From Tritrichomonas musculus (lineage: Eukaryota > Parabasalia > Tritrichomonadida > Tritrichomonadidae): 64,000 nucleotides of DNA. Positions 49,842-60,955 of the stretch are shown here, one piece after another; within the stretch, counting starts at the first letter, position 1, and each line of letters starts with the position of its first letter. Location: positions 124,001-188,000 of the forward strand of contig JAPFFF010000060.1 of NCBI GenBank assembly GCA_039105265.1. Direction: 5' to 3'. A program made the translations under genes and the position numbers. Under the pieces are notes generated by a model, which searched no databases, was not told where the DNA came from, and worked only from the letters and a program-made list of their open reading frames with translations.

Positions 49842-51061
49842 TGCTCTAAAGATTTTAAATTCATCGTTAATGGAGCAGCTTTTAAAAGCAAACATTTTGT
49901 CACCCACAATTAGTCGAAATCAGGCCAATGATCCCACAATCTCCCAATTTACTTTAAATGCAATCAATAAAGGCAATTTTTACTATTTTTTAAATCTTAT
50001 TATTTTTCAGCCAAATCATATTCCATCAAAAGAAATACCATTTAATGAAGAAGTTGTTAAAATTCTAGGAAACACGTCTCTTATTTTTAGACACACAGAA
50101 AACATGGTAGAACGAACAGAAGACAATATCTTTGACCAACTCCAAGATCATCTTCAATACCCAATTATCAACGCACAATTAATTCAAGAAGATATCGACT
50201 TCATTGCATCCAATATGTACAAATTCTTTGAAAAAGGTGAAATAACTCAATTATTAAATCTTGAAAAAAACATAATTGAGCGAATAATAACCGACTCAAA
50301 AATTCAATTAGAATCAGAAGATCAACTTCTTTCAATCATCAACCAACTTCATTTAAATGATTCAAGCTACTCCAATTTGTATGAGCATATTGAATTCATT
50401 TGTCTTAGTGAAGAAAAAATAACCGAATTTTTGTCGATTTTTAACATCGATGATTTAGCGAATTCAACATGGAAACAAATTTCAAAGAGGCTTCAAAAAC
50501 ATGTCCTCATCAATGGACAAATTGAAGAAAAACGTTATTGTAATTCAAATGCAACATCCGATAAGGCTATCATTCAGATTCTATGTCAAGAAAACAAGAA
50601 TTTTGAAGGAATTATTAATTTCATTCAAACTCATTCAAAAAGTGGAATTTTCAAAGAAATTAAATATAACTTCATCTAATGTAAATGGAAACAATGTTCA
50701 AAGAAATGCTATTTTATATGAGTGTATTGATAAAAGCTTTTCTACATTAACAGAAAATACATGAATTTGCTTCGATTTTAAACAATATCGAGTAATTCCA
50801 AAAAGTTACACAATCAGGTTTTGGCATTCGATGGGATGGGTGATTGAAGGATCGAACGATAACAAAGAATTTGAAGTTCTTGATGAACAAAGAAATTGTC
50901 CTTTTTTAAATTGAAAAAGTCTCGTTCACACATTCAATATACAAAATGCATCAAATAAGAAGTTCCAGTACATTCGAATGAGGTCTATAATGACTGGTTG
51001 GAAAGATCAGAATCTTTTGGATATCAATTCCATCGAATTTAATGGAATATTATTAATTTAA
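49842..51061 (+). pseudogene. D3: decayed BTB-F5/8C paralogue with the longest open part
   Basis: This copy keeps the segment CATCAAAAGAAATACCATTTAA lost in D1, D2 and D4. A 269-codon frame (49870-50679) therefore runs from mid-BTB (MEQLLKANILSPTIS) through the BACK-like part. The BTB start (KDFKFIVNG) is still in another frame, and the F5/8C remnant (50830-51061) is still separated by stops. It shows the least-decayed state of D; a truncated product is possible. Confidence 0.7.
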
Positions 51062-51213
51062 GTAAGTAAATAAAAAATCAATATTGTCTATTCATTTCTT
51101 TCTGATTGATTATCAGTTGCTACATTTTGATTTGAAATTTAATAAATTATGATGCTTTTTCATATATTTCAATGACATTCAAAATCATATTCTTCAATCC
51201 ATTTTTAATATCA

Positions 51214-51324
51214 AATAAGTCAGCATTATATCTAGCAATTGAAGAAGGAAGCATTGAAATTGTTAAACTTTTATTAACTAATTATGAACTTCACTTCAAT
51301 CTTGAAAAATTTTATGAGCTTTGA
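51214..51324 (+). pseudogene. Ankyrin-repeat remnant, unit 3
   Basis: It is the same single ankyrin-like repeat as in unit 2 (SALYLAIEEGSIEIVKLLL), equally isolated and followed by a stop. Confidence 0.55.
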
Positions 51325-51924
51325 ATTTTATTTTAAAAAGTTGATTCTTTAAGATTTATGACATTTTGAATTATGGTCAATTTTGATGATTAATTTTGAA
51401 AGTCAGTTAAAAACAAAATTAATTATTCTCGGAAAACAATCTTTATCATAAACAATCCATAATCTTAAAAATGAATTTAATTGGAATCAAGTTTATATTT
51501 CAAGATAATTTAATATTTGAAGTACAACAAATTTCAATGTTTTCAACAATGTCTGTCACAAATTCCATTTGAAGCTAATGAAGATGAATTTTCAGTTGTA
51601 TTCGATGATCATTTTAATATCAAGATATACTGACATTAATCCATTTTGTTATGGTTATTTTTGATGTTCCTTATGATGTTGAAGTTAAAAAGATAATGAA
51701 TTTTGCTATAGACATTCACAAATGATAATGAAATTAGACAAAACTTTTTATTTTCCCATTCAATTGCCAAAAACTCCAATATTTAGTTTTAAATGGTACA
51801 GTAGAGCTTCTTTATTATGAAGACTTATTTACCAATTCAACCAATGATCTTTATGCTTTTCGGAATGATAACATTTTTAATGGATTGAACATAATTCAAA
51901 TATACATGCATATTAATGATTAAT

Positions 51925-53325
51925 TCATATTAAACTACCATAAAACTCAATTGAACCAAGAGTAAAGTAATGATAAGGGTTATTCTGCCAGTTTGGTCCA
52001 GTCTGAGTCATTCGGATGTACCTGAATGGTGTAGTGACTCGTTTCTTAATGTCAAATGTGTGGACAAGATACTGTCCGTTAAAGTACGGACAATCTCGCT
52101 GCTCATCGAGAGGTTCCCAGGATGATTTGTCATTCGAGCCTTCCAGCTTCCACGTCTTCGGATTATTCCCATTTTGACCATAAGGACTCGACTTGATTAT
52201 GTAGTTTGATGGAATTATCTTGCGTTCCTTAAAATCAAAGAGAATCCAAGAGTTTTGTTCATCTTTTGTATGGAAATACTTATCTTTGTCTTTGTCTTCA
52301 AACAAGCAAACATTGTACGGCGACCAACTACTACCATGTAGTGACGATGAAGTGATGTCAATAACGCTCTTGATGTTGCCATTTGACTCTTTCTGCAGGT
52401 GTCTGATAATCCCATCAAACGCCTCGTCGTGCTTGCAATAAAAAACAGTTCCGAAATGCTTAAAGCGCTTTAATGCAGAATGAGTCTCTCGCAGAAAAAC
52501 TTTTTGCTTCAGCCTTTCGGCGAGGCTCAGCCAAACTCCTCCGTCGATGTCGCTGATGTCGAAGAATTCAACAAACTCACTCATTTCATGCTCGTCGACA
52601 AATGTGAAGACGACATATTTGTAAAGCACTGAATATTTGGAATCAGACTTGTAGAGGCCGTTAACAACTCGCAAAAGTTGGTTTTCATCGACAAGCTGAA
52701 GTTTATCAAAATTTGACAAAATTCGTTCAATCGTGCAAAATGTCAGTTCTCGAATTCGTTCTTCTTGTTCTTCGTTAAGTTGGAAGAAATTTTCACTGAG
52801 GAAATCAATTTCTTCGTCTAGGTATTGCTTGTACAGTACTTCGTTGTTCTCGTGCTCTTTGATTAACTCAAAGATATTATCAAACTTAATTTCTTCTCTC
52901 CTTTTAGGAAGGATCACATTGAAATGTTTGTTTTGTAGAATTTCAAGAACTTCCGACACAAATGGAAGCTCGTCGGCTGGAATCGTTTTTTCTTGAAAAG
53001 TAAGAAGAGAAAGAATGGTTGAAAAATGGCCTTTGTTTCTTGTGTTAATTGTAAATGTTTCAGTAGTTGGATCTGATATATGATTTTCACTGATTTTTGG
53101 TGATAAAAGATCTGAAATAATTTTTGGAGTGTGAATTTCTTCTCCGTTTACAATAAATGTGAATGTTTTTTCATAGTTATGAATAGGGACATCTAATATT
53201 GCTGATGTTTGAAGCTGAATCTTTGCGAGATTACTCATTTTGAAAAATAACTTTTCAATATTCAATATAAAATTTTTAAAATTTTTGAAATTTTTTTCAA
53301 TATCATTTCGTGAAATGAAAAACAT
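51925..53325 (-). CDS. E3: BTB/POZ plus F5/8-type-C protein
   Basis: The 466-residue product equals E2 except at the discoidin end (NWQNNPYHYF versus NWQDNRYHYF). It is divergent from A4. Beyond its stop, unit 3 carries about 19 extra bases (ATAACATTTTTAATGGATT-like) relative to units 1 and 2. Confidence 0.8.
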   Translation of the reverse strand: MFFISRNDIEKNFKNFKNFILNIEKLFFKMSNLAKIQLQTSAILDVPIHNYEKTFTFIVNGEEIHTPKIISDLLSPKISENHISDPTTETFTINTRNKGHFSTILSLLTFQEKTIPADELPFVSEVLEILQNKHFNVILPKRREEIKFDNIFELIKEHENNEVLYKQYLDEEIDFLSENFFQLNEEQEERIRELTFCTIERILSNFDKLQLVDENQLLRVVNGLYKSDSKYSVLYKYVVFTFVDEHEMSEFVEFFDISDIDGGVWLSLAERLKQKVFLRETHSALKRFKHFGTVFYCKHDEAFDGIIRHLQKESNGNIKSVIDITSSSLHGSSWSPYNVCLFEDKDKDKYFHTKDEQNSWILFDFKERKIIPSNYIIKSSPYGQNGNNPKTWKLEGSNDKSSWEPLDEQRDCPYFNGQYLVHTFDIKKRVTTPFRYIRMTQTGPNWQNNPYHYFTLGSIEFYGSLI

Positions 53326-53735
53326 GTCATATGATATTGATTTAATTAATTGAAAAATGAGCTTTGTAAGTATATTTTTAGTTCATGAAAATGAAACTTT
53401 GAAATATTATTCGTCAAAAGTTATTTCTTAAATAATGAAATACTCATATATTCCTACCAACGCCTATATTATATATATTTTTAGGTAAAATAGGCTAATA
53501 ATTGTATATTATTAAATTATTAATCTTGAATACATAATATTTTTCGTGATATAAGTATTCTTTTCCCATTTATATAAACATAGAAAAAATTCAAAGGATA
53601 TTTGAATAATAATCATTAAAAAAGTTTGAATAAAAGAATAAAAAAATAAACAATTGAATATCCTATCAATAATTTTAAAATGATTTCAGAGAAAATATTT
53701 CAGAAATATTTTGACTTCATTTTTATTTTTTTCAG

Positions 53736-54380
53736 ATGATTTCCTCAATGAACCAAAACAATTCAAAATACCAAATTGGCCTCAATATACATTTGTTGAC
53801 ATTCAAACTTCCAGAAAAGCTTGTTCATGATTCAGATTCAATTCGTGTTAGTATCACAAGTTTTCCAGAAGAAAACAAACAACATTTTTATGTCAAAGGC
53901 AAGAAAATTAATACATCAAATCATGTTTTCTCATTAAATATTACAAACAAGACAGACAAAATCGTTATTGTCTTTCGAAAGAAAAACGCCATAGGCGAAG
54001 ACCCAATCATTGCGTCAGCTACAATTCATTTAAAGAAATTCACGGAACTTCCAATTGAACAAATGACAAGTGGAACCAAAATGACAGATGTTAAAGTTTT
54101 AGATATTTATTATCCACTTCAAAAACAAATTGAAGAAGAGCAATCCAAAGAACAAACAAATGTAACAACTAATAAACATATGAAACGTAAAGTTCTTGGG
54201 CAGATGGAAATTCAATTATCATTTTCAACACCTTATTTGAATTCGAACAAAGAAAAAACAAATAAGAAAGAAAACAAAAAAAATTCAAAGAAAATAAACA
54301 AAATTTGTAAACCTAAAAAGAATGGAAAATACGAACAAATTACAGACGAAAATGGTTACATGAATTTTAACTTATTATAA
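53736..54380 (+). CDS. A4: C2-like small protein, intact copy
   Basis: The 214-residue product appears identical to A3. The region before it lacks about 12 bases of an A-rich stretch found before A2 and A3. TCATT is at 53717-53721. Confidence 0.65.
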   Translation: MISSMNQNNSKYQIGLNIHLLTFKLPEKLVHDSDSIRVSITSFPEENKQHFYVKGKKINTSNHVFSLNITNKTDKIVIVFRKKNAIGEDPIIASATIHLKKFTELPIEQMTSGTKMTDVKVLDIYYPLQKQIEEEQSKEQTNVTTNKHMKRKVLGQMEIQLSFSTPYLNSNKEKTNKKENKKNSKKINKICKPKKNGKYEQITDENGYMNFNLL

Positions 54381-54717
54381 ATTTATTTTATATACCATGA
54401 ATATGTATACTATATATTATTAATAAATAATGCCTTTTATTATTTGTTTATTCCTTTTTTTCCCTATAATATTGTGTTTTTTTAAATATTTTATTTGAAT
54501 TATTTTTTATTTTTCAAATTTTTTAAACCCAGAATATTTGAAGATACACACAAATAATGAATGGTTTACGAAATTATAAATATTCAAAACTGTAAAATAA
54601 AATAAATAAAAAACAATATTGAAGTATTTATAAATATAAATAAAAAAAATAATTACAGAAAAATTGAAGAAGAAGTATAAAAACGAATTCACATAATATC
54701 ACATCATTTTTTATAAA

Positions 54718-55263
54718 ATGCTCTGCTTAAACATCCAAATGCAATCATTTGAACTCCAGAAAGGGATAGTTCAAGATAATGACACTCTCCGTGTTAGTGT
54801 TACAACACTTCCAGGTGAGCAAAAACAAGCGTTCTCCTTTGAAGCTAAAAAGATGTTGACCACTCGTCCATTCTTTTCAGTCAAGATCAATGAAAAAACG
54901 GAAAGAATCTTAATTGTTATGAGGAAGAAAAGTTTTTCACAGAAAGATCCAATTTTTGCATCGACTGTTATTGCAAAAGATCAAATCCCGACCAAATTCA
55001 ATGACATTACCAACACCGAAATGAAAACAATAAAACTGCTAGAGCCAGTTCAACGATCAGGCAAGAAAGGCTCTGATCGTAAAACAGTTGGGAAGTTTGA
55101 AATCCAATTCACATTGACTGAAGAATTACCTTCCACAAACAAAAATACGATCAAACAAATAAATAAGAATAAGAATGGTAAAGGATATTCCAAGATGAAT
55201 TCATTTTTCGATGATGAAAATGAAAGAAACAATTTCCTTTTCACTGATCTTATTACTAACTAA
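54718..55263 (+). CDS. B4: C2-like small protein
   Basis: The 181-residue product carries TLPGE (as B3) and VIAKD (as B2). It completes the four possible combinations of these two markers among the four copies. Confidence 0.65.
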   Translation: MLCLNIQMQSFELQKGIVQDNDTLRVSVTTLPGEQKQAFSFEAKKMLTTRPFFSVKINEKTERILIVMRKKSFSQKDPIFASTVIAKDQIPTKFNDITNTEMKTIKLLEPVQRSGKKGSDRKTVGKFEIQFTLTEELPSTNKNTIKQINKNKNGKGYSKMNSFFDDENERNNFLFTDLITN

Positions 55264-55390
55264 CTAATTAATTAATTTGTTTCATATTAATAGATATAGA
55301 TATTGTACTATAATAAAGAATAGATATCCATATAAATTAATAATTATTTTTGAATTAATAAATATTAAAATATAAATATCACAAAATATT

Positions 55391-55901
55391 AACCCAATTT
55401 CGCCGATTACAAGAAAACCTATGAATATGAAAAACGCATTAACCAATTACGCTCTCAAAAGTTTAATAGAAAAATACGTCCAAGATTATAAACAAAAAAA
55501 ATAATATCAACATTTCAAAAATTAATGAGAATTGCCAAGATGAAGGCAAAACAAACAACATTAATGTAGAAGTATTAGTATCGAAGGGATTTGATAGAAA
55601 CTCATCAATTAAAGCATTGAATAATTCGAATAACAATATTTCTCTTGCTTTAGATTTATTAACAAACAATAAAAAGAAAGAGAGGAAACCAAAAGTAATA
55701 AGTTCATACGAATGCGATAATCGACCAAATATGCGAAGAAATAATAAAATTAAAGAAGCCCGAAACTTAATTATTATTTCAATCATTGTATTTTTAATTA
55801 TATTTGAATATATTCTAGAAAATATTGTTATTCATAAAGTGAGAAATTCAACGAAAAAAAGGAAAGTCATGCTATTTAATAATTTTAAATTTTCTGATTA
55901 A
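55391..55901 (+). pseudogene. C4: U-box/UBA-type remnant
   Basis: This copy has one extra A in the run near 55494-55501 and one fewer A near 55517 relative to unit 1. These move the frame change between the U-box-like and UBA-like parts. Open frame 55617-55901 survives. Confidence 0.5.
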
Positions 55902-55956
55902 GAATATTCAATCGAGCTCAATTCTTCAAGCGTATCATTAATACCATTTCATACAA

Positions 55957-56990
55957 TGCTCTAAAGATTTTAAATTCATCGTTAATGGAGCAGCTTTTAT
56001 AAGCAAACATTTTGTCACCCACAATTAGTCGAAATCAGGCCAATGATCCCACAATCTCCCAATTTACTTTAAATACAATCAATAAAGGCAATTTTTACTA
56101 TTTTTTAAATCTTATTATTTTTCAGCCAAATCATATTCCATTAATGAAGAAGTTGTTATAATTCTAGGAAACACGTCTCTTATTTTTAGACACACAGAAA
56201 ACATGGTAGAACGAACAGAAGACAATATCTTTGACCAACTCCAAGATCATCTTCAATACCCAATTATCAACGCACAATTAATTCAAGAAGATATCGACTT
56301 CATTGCATCCAATATGTACAAATTCTTTGAAAAAGGTGAAATAACTCAATTATTAAATCTTGAAACAAACATAATTGAGCGAATAATAACCGACTCAAAA
56401 ATTCAATTAGAATCAGAAGACCAACTTCTTTCAATTATCAACCAACTTTATTTAAATGATTCAAGCTACTCCAATTTGTATGAGCATATTGAATTTATTT
56501 GTCTTAGTGAAGAAAAAATAACCGAATTTTTGTCGATTTTTAACATCGATGATTTAGCGAATTCAACATGGAAACAAATTTCAAAGAGGCTTCAAAAACA
56601 TGTCCTCATCAATGGACAAATTGAAGAAAAACGTTATTGTAATTCAAATGCAACATCTGATAAGGCTATCATTCAGATTCCATATCAAGAAAACAAGAAT
56701 TTTGAAGGAATTATTAATTTCATTCAAACTCATTCAAAAAGTGGAATTTTCAAAGAAATTAAATATAACTTCATCTAATGTAAATGGAAACAATGTTCAA
56801 AGAAATGCTATTTTATATGAGTGTATTGATAAAAGCTTTTCTACATTAACAGAAAATACATGAATTTGCTTCGATTTTAAACAATATCGAGTAATTCCAA
56901 AAAGTTACACAATCAGGTTTTGGCATTCGATGGGATGGGTGATTGAAGGATCGAACGATAACAAAGAATTCGAAGTTCTTGATGAACAAA
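55957..56990 (+). pseudogene. D4: decayed BTB-F5/8C paralogue, cut at the array end
   Basis: It has the small deletion after HIP as in D1 and D2, a 191-codon open part (56203-56778, with IPYQEN instead of LCQEN), and only the first few strands of the F5/8C remnant. It is joined directly to a B-like tail. Confidence 0.65.
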
Positions 56991-57703
56991 AAGAAAAATG
57001 GAAAAGGATATGCTAAAATGAATTCATTTTTCGATGATGAAAATGATAATAATCTAACAAGTTTTCAGAATCAAATGATTTCTCTAAGTCTAACATGTTC
57101 TCCGAATCAAATGATTTCACAAGAACTAATAAGTTTTCAGAATCCAACGATTTCTCTAAGTCTAACATGTTCTCAGAATCAAATGATTTCTCTAAGTCTA
57201 ACATGTTCTCAGAATCAAATGATTTCACAAGATCTAATAAGTTCTCAGAATCAAATGATTTCACTAAGTCTGAAATGTTCTCAGAATCAAATGATTTCAC
57301 AAGATCTAACATGTTTTCTGAATCCAACGATTTCTCTAAGTCTCACATGTTTTCTGATCTAATGTTTTCACTGAGTCCTATAAATTTTCAGAGTCATATG
57401 ACTTCACAAATTCTGATATCAATCCTCGCATTTTTATTGGAAATGACGATGACGATGACAACAATGACAAATCAAAGAATTTAGGTCTTATAATTGGAGT
57501 TCCTATCGCTCGAGCTGCTGTTGTTGCTTCATCAATCATAGCTGCTGTAATAATTACCCTGAATTCCTGCTCCAGAAGTAGAACCACAGGATCAAGTTAA
57601 TGTAAATAATACTGGACCACCGACATCAATAGAAAATCCTGTTTTCAATCAAATGGATACAGATGATCCGTTTAATAATGATTTCGAAGAACAACTTCCT
57701 TAA
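56990..57703 (+). pseudogene. Broken tail of a B-like/surface-protein-like gene
   Basis: The first codons (KKNGKGYAKMNSFFDDEND) match the C-terminal tail of the B proteins but in a variant form. Eight copies of a 12-codon repeat follow. Then, in another frame, come an acidic run and a Gly/Ala-rich membrane segment (GLIIGVPIARAAVVASSIIA). After a further stop there is a tail with ENPVFNQMDTDDPFNNDF ending at 57703. A single membrane segment followed by an acidic tail with an NPxF-like word is typical of trichomonad surface proteins such as BspA-like ones. The coding parts use all three frames, so the gene is dead or misassembled. Confidence 0.55.
57062..57349 (+). repeat. 36-bp tandem repeat, 8 copies
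   Basis: The unit TTCTCAGAATCAAATGATTT plus CTCTAAGTCTAACATG recurs every 36 bp from 57062, encoding FSESNDFSKSNM in one frame. Variants alternate between TCTAAGTCTAACATG and ACAAGATCTAATAAG endings. The period is a multiple of three, so all frames stay open. Confidence 0.95.
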
Positions 57704-57991
57704 TATTTTTAATTTTGAAAATTTTATAGATTATATAGATTATTTTTTAAATAGAGTTATAGATCTAATAAAATTTACACAATCAAATTTTTTACTTTTT
57801 TTTGATTTACATTCATTCATATAAAATGCACCCATCGGTGCTAATTTTGTATTAAGTTTTCAATCAAAAAATAATTTATTTTTCTGCATCATTTTGCATT
57901 TTCTAACACACAGTATTTCTTAATTTTCGATTAAAGTAGAAATAAAATATATACCATATATAATTATATCTTACTTTTGAACAAAAAAAAA

Positions 57992-60577
57992 TTATGAAAA
58001 TGGAATTTCAATACCAAAATTCTTTAAAAGCTGAGTGATGGCCAAAAAAACCTTATCAAAACTTTCTTCATATATATTATAATGATAAATAGATGACATT
58101 GGCTGATAAATTATAGCAAATTGTCCATTTTTGTAAAGACCATCATTTTGTACTCTGTTTAAAAAATTTTGGGCGATTGCAGAAAGTATGTCTTGATTTG
58201 ACTGGTTCGAAGACAAGAATTCAAGAATTGATTTCAGGGCATATAAATGAAGGTCGAACTTTAATTGAAGAAAATTCACATTTAAGATTGCATAAAAAAA
58301 ATCATTATTGAAATTTTGAAACAAAAATGACGGTTTTGACACAATCAATGAAGCCAAAAAGTTCGACTTTGAATAGTCATCAAAATTGCTTTGAATAATA
58401 AATTCATTGTAAAAATTGAACAAATGCTGAAAAATGATATCATCACTTTTAAATTTTATCAAAATAGAATTGAAGCCAGTAAAATTAATTTGAATACTTC
58501 TCAATAAAGCCAATTCATTCAATTTGATAACAATAGGAATCAAGAATTGGTTTAAAATTAACTCAATGCATACTGATGAATCATTTGTGAACTGGATTAG
58601 TGGCAAAATGAAATATTTCAAACGAGTAACCAATTCATCAAAACCATCAGAATTGACCAAATATAAATGAAATGATTCAGCATTAATATTGAAAATAGTT
58701 GTGTAAAGAAATTTCCCAACTGTGCTTAGAAAAAGTGGAACTTTTTCATTATCAGTCAGAAGTGTTTTCGTAAAAGAATGAACCAGCAAACGCAATATTT
58801 TCAAATAATATTTTACAATGAAAATTTCATTTGCTGCTTCAATGTCATTTGAAATAAATGACATAACATCTATGAAAATGGACTGTTGTTCTTCAACTGT
58901 TCTGCAATTGTGGAAAAGTGCTGTGATGATATCAAATAACGAACATTCTGATTCAATTTTGGAATCTTCAAGAAGGCTCCAGACCATCTTTACGAAGCTT
59001 CGAACGCTTACATTCATTGCAATTAAATTTTCAATGAGATATTCAAAAGATGAAGATAACGTGTTATTATTAATTTCAGTAAACAATTTGCAAACGTTCA
59101 TCAAGATATAGTTCACTTCATTTTCATTGAAATTAAACGGCTGCATTGAAATCATCCTAGACACAGAAACAACTGCATTGATTGCGAAATAAAATATAAG
59201 TTTATTTACATTCTCGTTGCATTCAAATGTTGTCAAAATTGTCATTCTCAAAAAGTTAACCATACTCTGAAAAAGTTGTTGCTCATTTAGAACATTTGAA
59301 AAAGAGTAACTGACAATTCTTTTGATCAAAACGCAAACCGAAATGATCAACGAAAGATCTGGATTAGGGCAAGACTGAATTTTGTTCATCAAAGGCAAAA
59401 TTCTTGTTCTCAAAAAGTCAATTAAATGATGTTTGTTTAAGTCACAGACAGATTGATAAAATGTTGAGAAAAAGTGGAGAATTCGACTGACTTGGCAACT
59501 GTCATTTCCAATGAATTGGTCGAAAATGGTGACTGTAAATTGATAGATTGGATCATAGAGAGGCTCGAATTTAATACAGCTGATGAAGTTATTGATGAAC
59601 TTCCTCAAGGGAAGGCCACTGAAGACATCAGGATCGAATTCATCGATGAATTTTTCAGGATCATCGATCAAAAGTTGTGCCTGGAATTTGAAAAAGGGGA
59701 AAATGTAATTTGAGATGAAATAAATAGCATCAAATGAAGAAAGGTCAACTGATGGAACGTATTTGATAAAGTTGCCAAAAAATTGAATAGATGAATTGGG
59801 AAGATAATTGGTCGCTTTACAATATTCATCAAATAATTTAATAAACTCAAATGTACGAATGTCTGCTTCATTCATCAGATAAGAATAGAGCTTAATAACC
59901 ATTTCAATAATTTCTCTGAAAAGTTGATCGTTTATCTTTGAATTTAAACAAAAATATACAATTGGGTAAAAATTGTCAATTCCATTCAATTTTCTTATCG
60001 TCTTAAAAAACGCTTTCAAATAATAATATAGAACAATTTCATGATTCATATCAATTGTTTCTTGCAATATTATCGATTTTACAAATTCAGTGAAGTGGTT
60101 ATAATAAACCGTTAAAATATTTTCATAATTTTCAATTTCAAAATCTTTGTTCTCAATTTTGAAATTAATTGAACTGATAATTTGCAAGATTGCTTTCACT
60201 GTTGTCAAATCATTTGACGATGAAAGTGCTTGATTGATTATTGGTATCATTTCTACATTTTTCTTTAATGCTATAAAATCTGTTAAAATTTCAATCAGAG
60301 AATAGAAAATCGGATCAGCTTTTTGATGCAATAAAAAAATTGAATTAACAATAAATTCTTGTTTCATTTGACAAATAACAATAATTGATATTTTTTTCAT
60401 ATTTTTATCTTGGTCCTGAATGATTATTTCAATCAAAATTTCTAGTAATGAAGGACAATGCGATTCTGAATTAATTATATTCTTAAAAAATTCTTCTGCT
60501 TCATCTTTTAATTCAATATTACTATATAATGAACGAAGATAGTTTTTGACTGTTGAAATATCAATTGAATAATCCAT
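57992..60577 (-). CDS. Importin-7/8-like karyopherin beta
   Basis: The 861-residue protein is helical throughout, in HEAT-like pairs. The first 80 residues fit an importin-beta N-terminal region (AEEFFKNIINSESHC, LLEILIEIII). The strongest sign is near residues 295-330: YIFPFFKFQAQLLIDDPEKF then IDEFDPD. This matches the conserved DDPxEYxR acidic stretch in importin-7/8 and Nmd5. Length is a little short of the usual 950-1050 residues. It should bind Ran-GTP through its N-terminus and carry cargo through nuclear pores. It is convergent with the broken tail gene to its left, and its ATG at 60577 is clear. Confidence 0.7.
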   Translation of the reverse strand: MDYSIDISTVKNYLRSLYSNIELKDEAEEFFKNIINSESHCPSLLEILIEIIIQDQDKNMKKISIIVICQMKQEFIVNSIFLLHQKADPIFYSLIEILTDFIALKKNVEMIPIINQALSSSNDLTTVKAILQIISSINFKIENKDFEIENYENILTVYYNHFTEFVKSIILQETIDMNHEIVLYYYLKAFFKTIRKLNGIDNFYPIVYFCLNSKINDQLFREIIEMVIKLYSYLMNEADIRTFEFIKLFDEYCKATNYLPNSSIQFFGNFIKYVPSVDLSSFDAIYFISNYIFPFFKFQAQLLIDDPEKFIDEFDPDVFSGLPLRKFINNFISCIKFEPLYDPIYQFTVTIFDQFIGNDSCQVSRILHFFSTFYQSVCDLNKHHLIDFLRTRILPLMNKIQSCPNPDLSLIISVCVLIKRIVSYSFSNVLNEQQLFQSMVNFLRMTILTTFECNENVNKLIFYFAINAVVSVSRMISMQPFNFNENEVNYILMNVCKLFTEINNNTLSSSFEYLIENLIAMNVSVRSFVKMVWSLLEDSKIESECSLFDIITALFHNCRTVEEQQSIFIDVMSFISNDIEAANEIFIVKYYLKILRLLVHSFTKTLLTDNEKVPLFLSTVGKFLYTTIFNINAESFHLYLVNSDGFDELVTRLKYFILPLIQFTNDSSVCIELILNQFLIPIVIKLNELALLRSIQINFTGFNSILIKFKSDDIIFQHLFNFYNEFIIQSNFDDYSKSNFLASLIVSKPSFLFQNFNNDFFYAILNVNFLQLKFDLHLYALKSILEFLSSNQSNQDILSAIAQNFLNRVQNDGLYKNGQFAIIYQPMSSIYHYNIYEESFDKVFLAITQLLKNFGIEIPFS

Positions 60578-60955
60578 TTATTTCATTTATCTATAAATAT
60601 CTTTTATTATTTATCTAAATTCAATGGATTGAAATGAAATTATCACCATATCTAATTTTTTATATTTTTTTATTTTAAATTTATTTTTGAATATTTAGAT
60701 AATATCATTATATAAATCATATTTTAATAAAATAATTATTTTAATGATATAAATTTTAGGATATAAATAAAACTAAAATTATTTCAGTTGTAACTTTTTT
60801 TGAGTATCATTTATTGAATTTTTTGTTTTTTGTTTTTCTGTTGTTTTCCTTCATTTATGATGGAAATTTCTATATAAAAATATAAAATATTTTAAATAAA
60901 AATTGATCGTATATATATATATTTAAAAAAAAAAACTGTCATTCTTCTCAATTTG
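60578..60955. promoter_or_regulatory. Divergent AT-rich intergenic region
   Basis: About 378 bp separate the importin-like start from the kinase-like start. It holds an (AT)n run near 60910-60922 and an A tract, then TCATT at 60939-60943, 17 nt before the ATG at 60956, which fits the initiator. Confidence 0.5.

Larger units (their letters stand above)
48415..54529 (+). repeat. Array unit 3 (6115 bp)
   Basis: The content is B3, U-box/UBA remnant, D3, ankyrin remnant, E3 (minus) and A4. The leader before B3 (TTTGAAGATACACACAAATA) is a different version from that of units 1-2 and is shared with unit 4. Confidence 0.9.
54530..56990 (+). repeat. Array unit 4, truncated (about 2.46 kb)
   Basis: The content is B4, U-box/UBA remnant and D4 only. 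Homology to unit 3 ends after GTTCTTGATGAACAAA within the F5/8C remnant of D4. The sequence then continues in a B-like tail, so E4 and a further A are missing. Confidence 0.9.

Noticed and set aside
57062-57349. Regular 36-bp repeats as a possible CRISPR array
   Set aside because: There are no unique spacers; the copies are contiguous and encode a 12-residue peptide repeat.
57901-57913. TTCTAACACACAG, close to the trichomonad intron 3' motif
   Set aside because: No GTAYGT donor or coding exon is visible upstream on the same strand, and no open frame follows.
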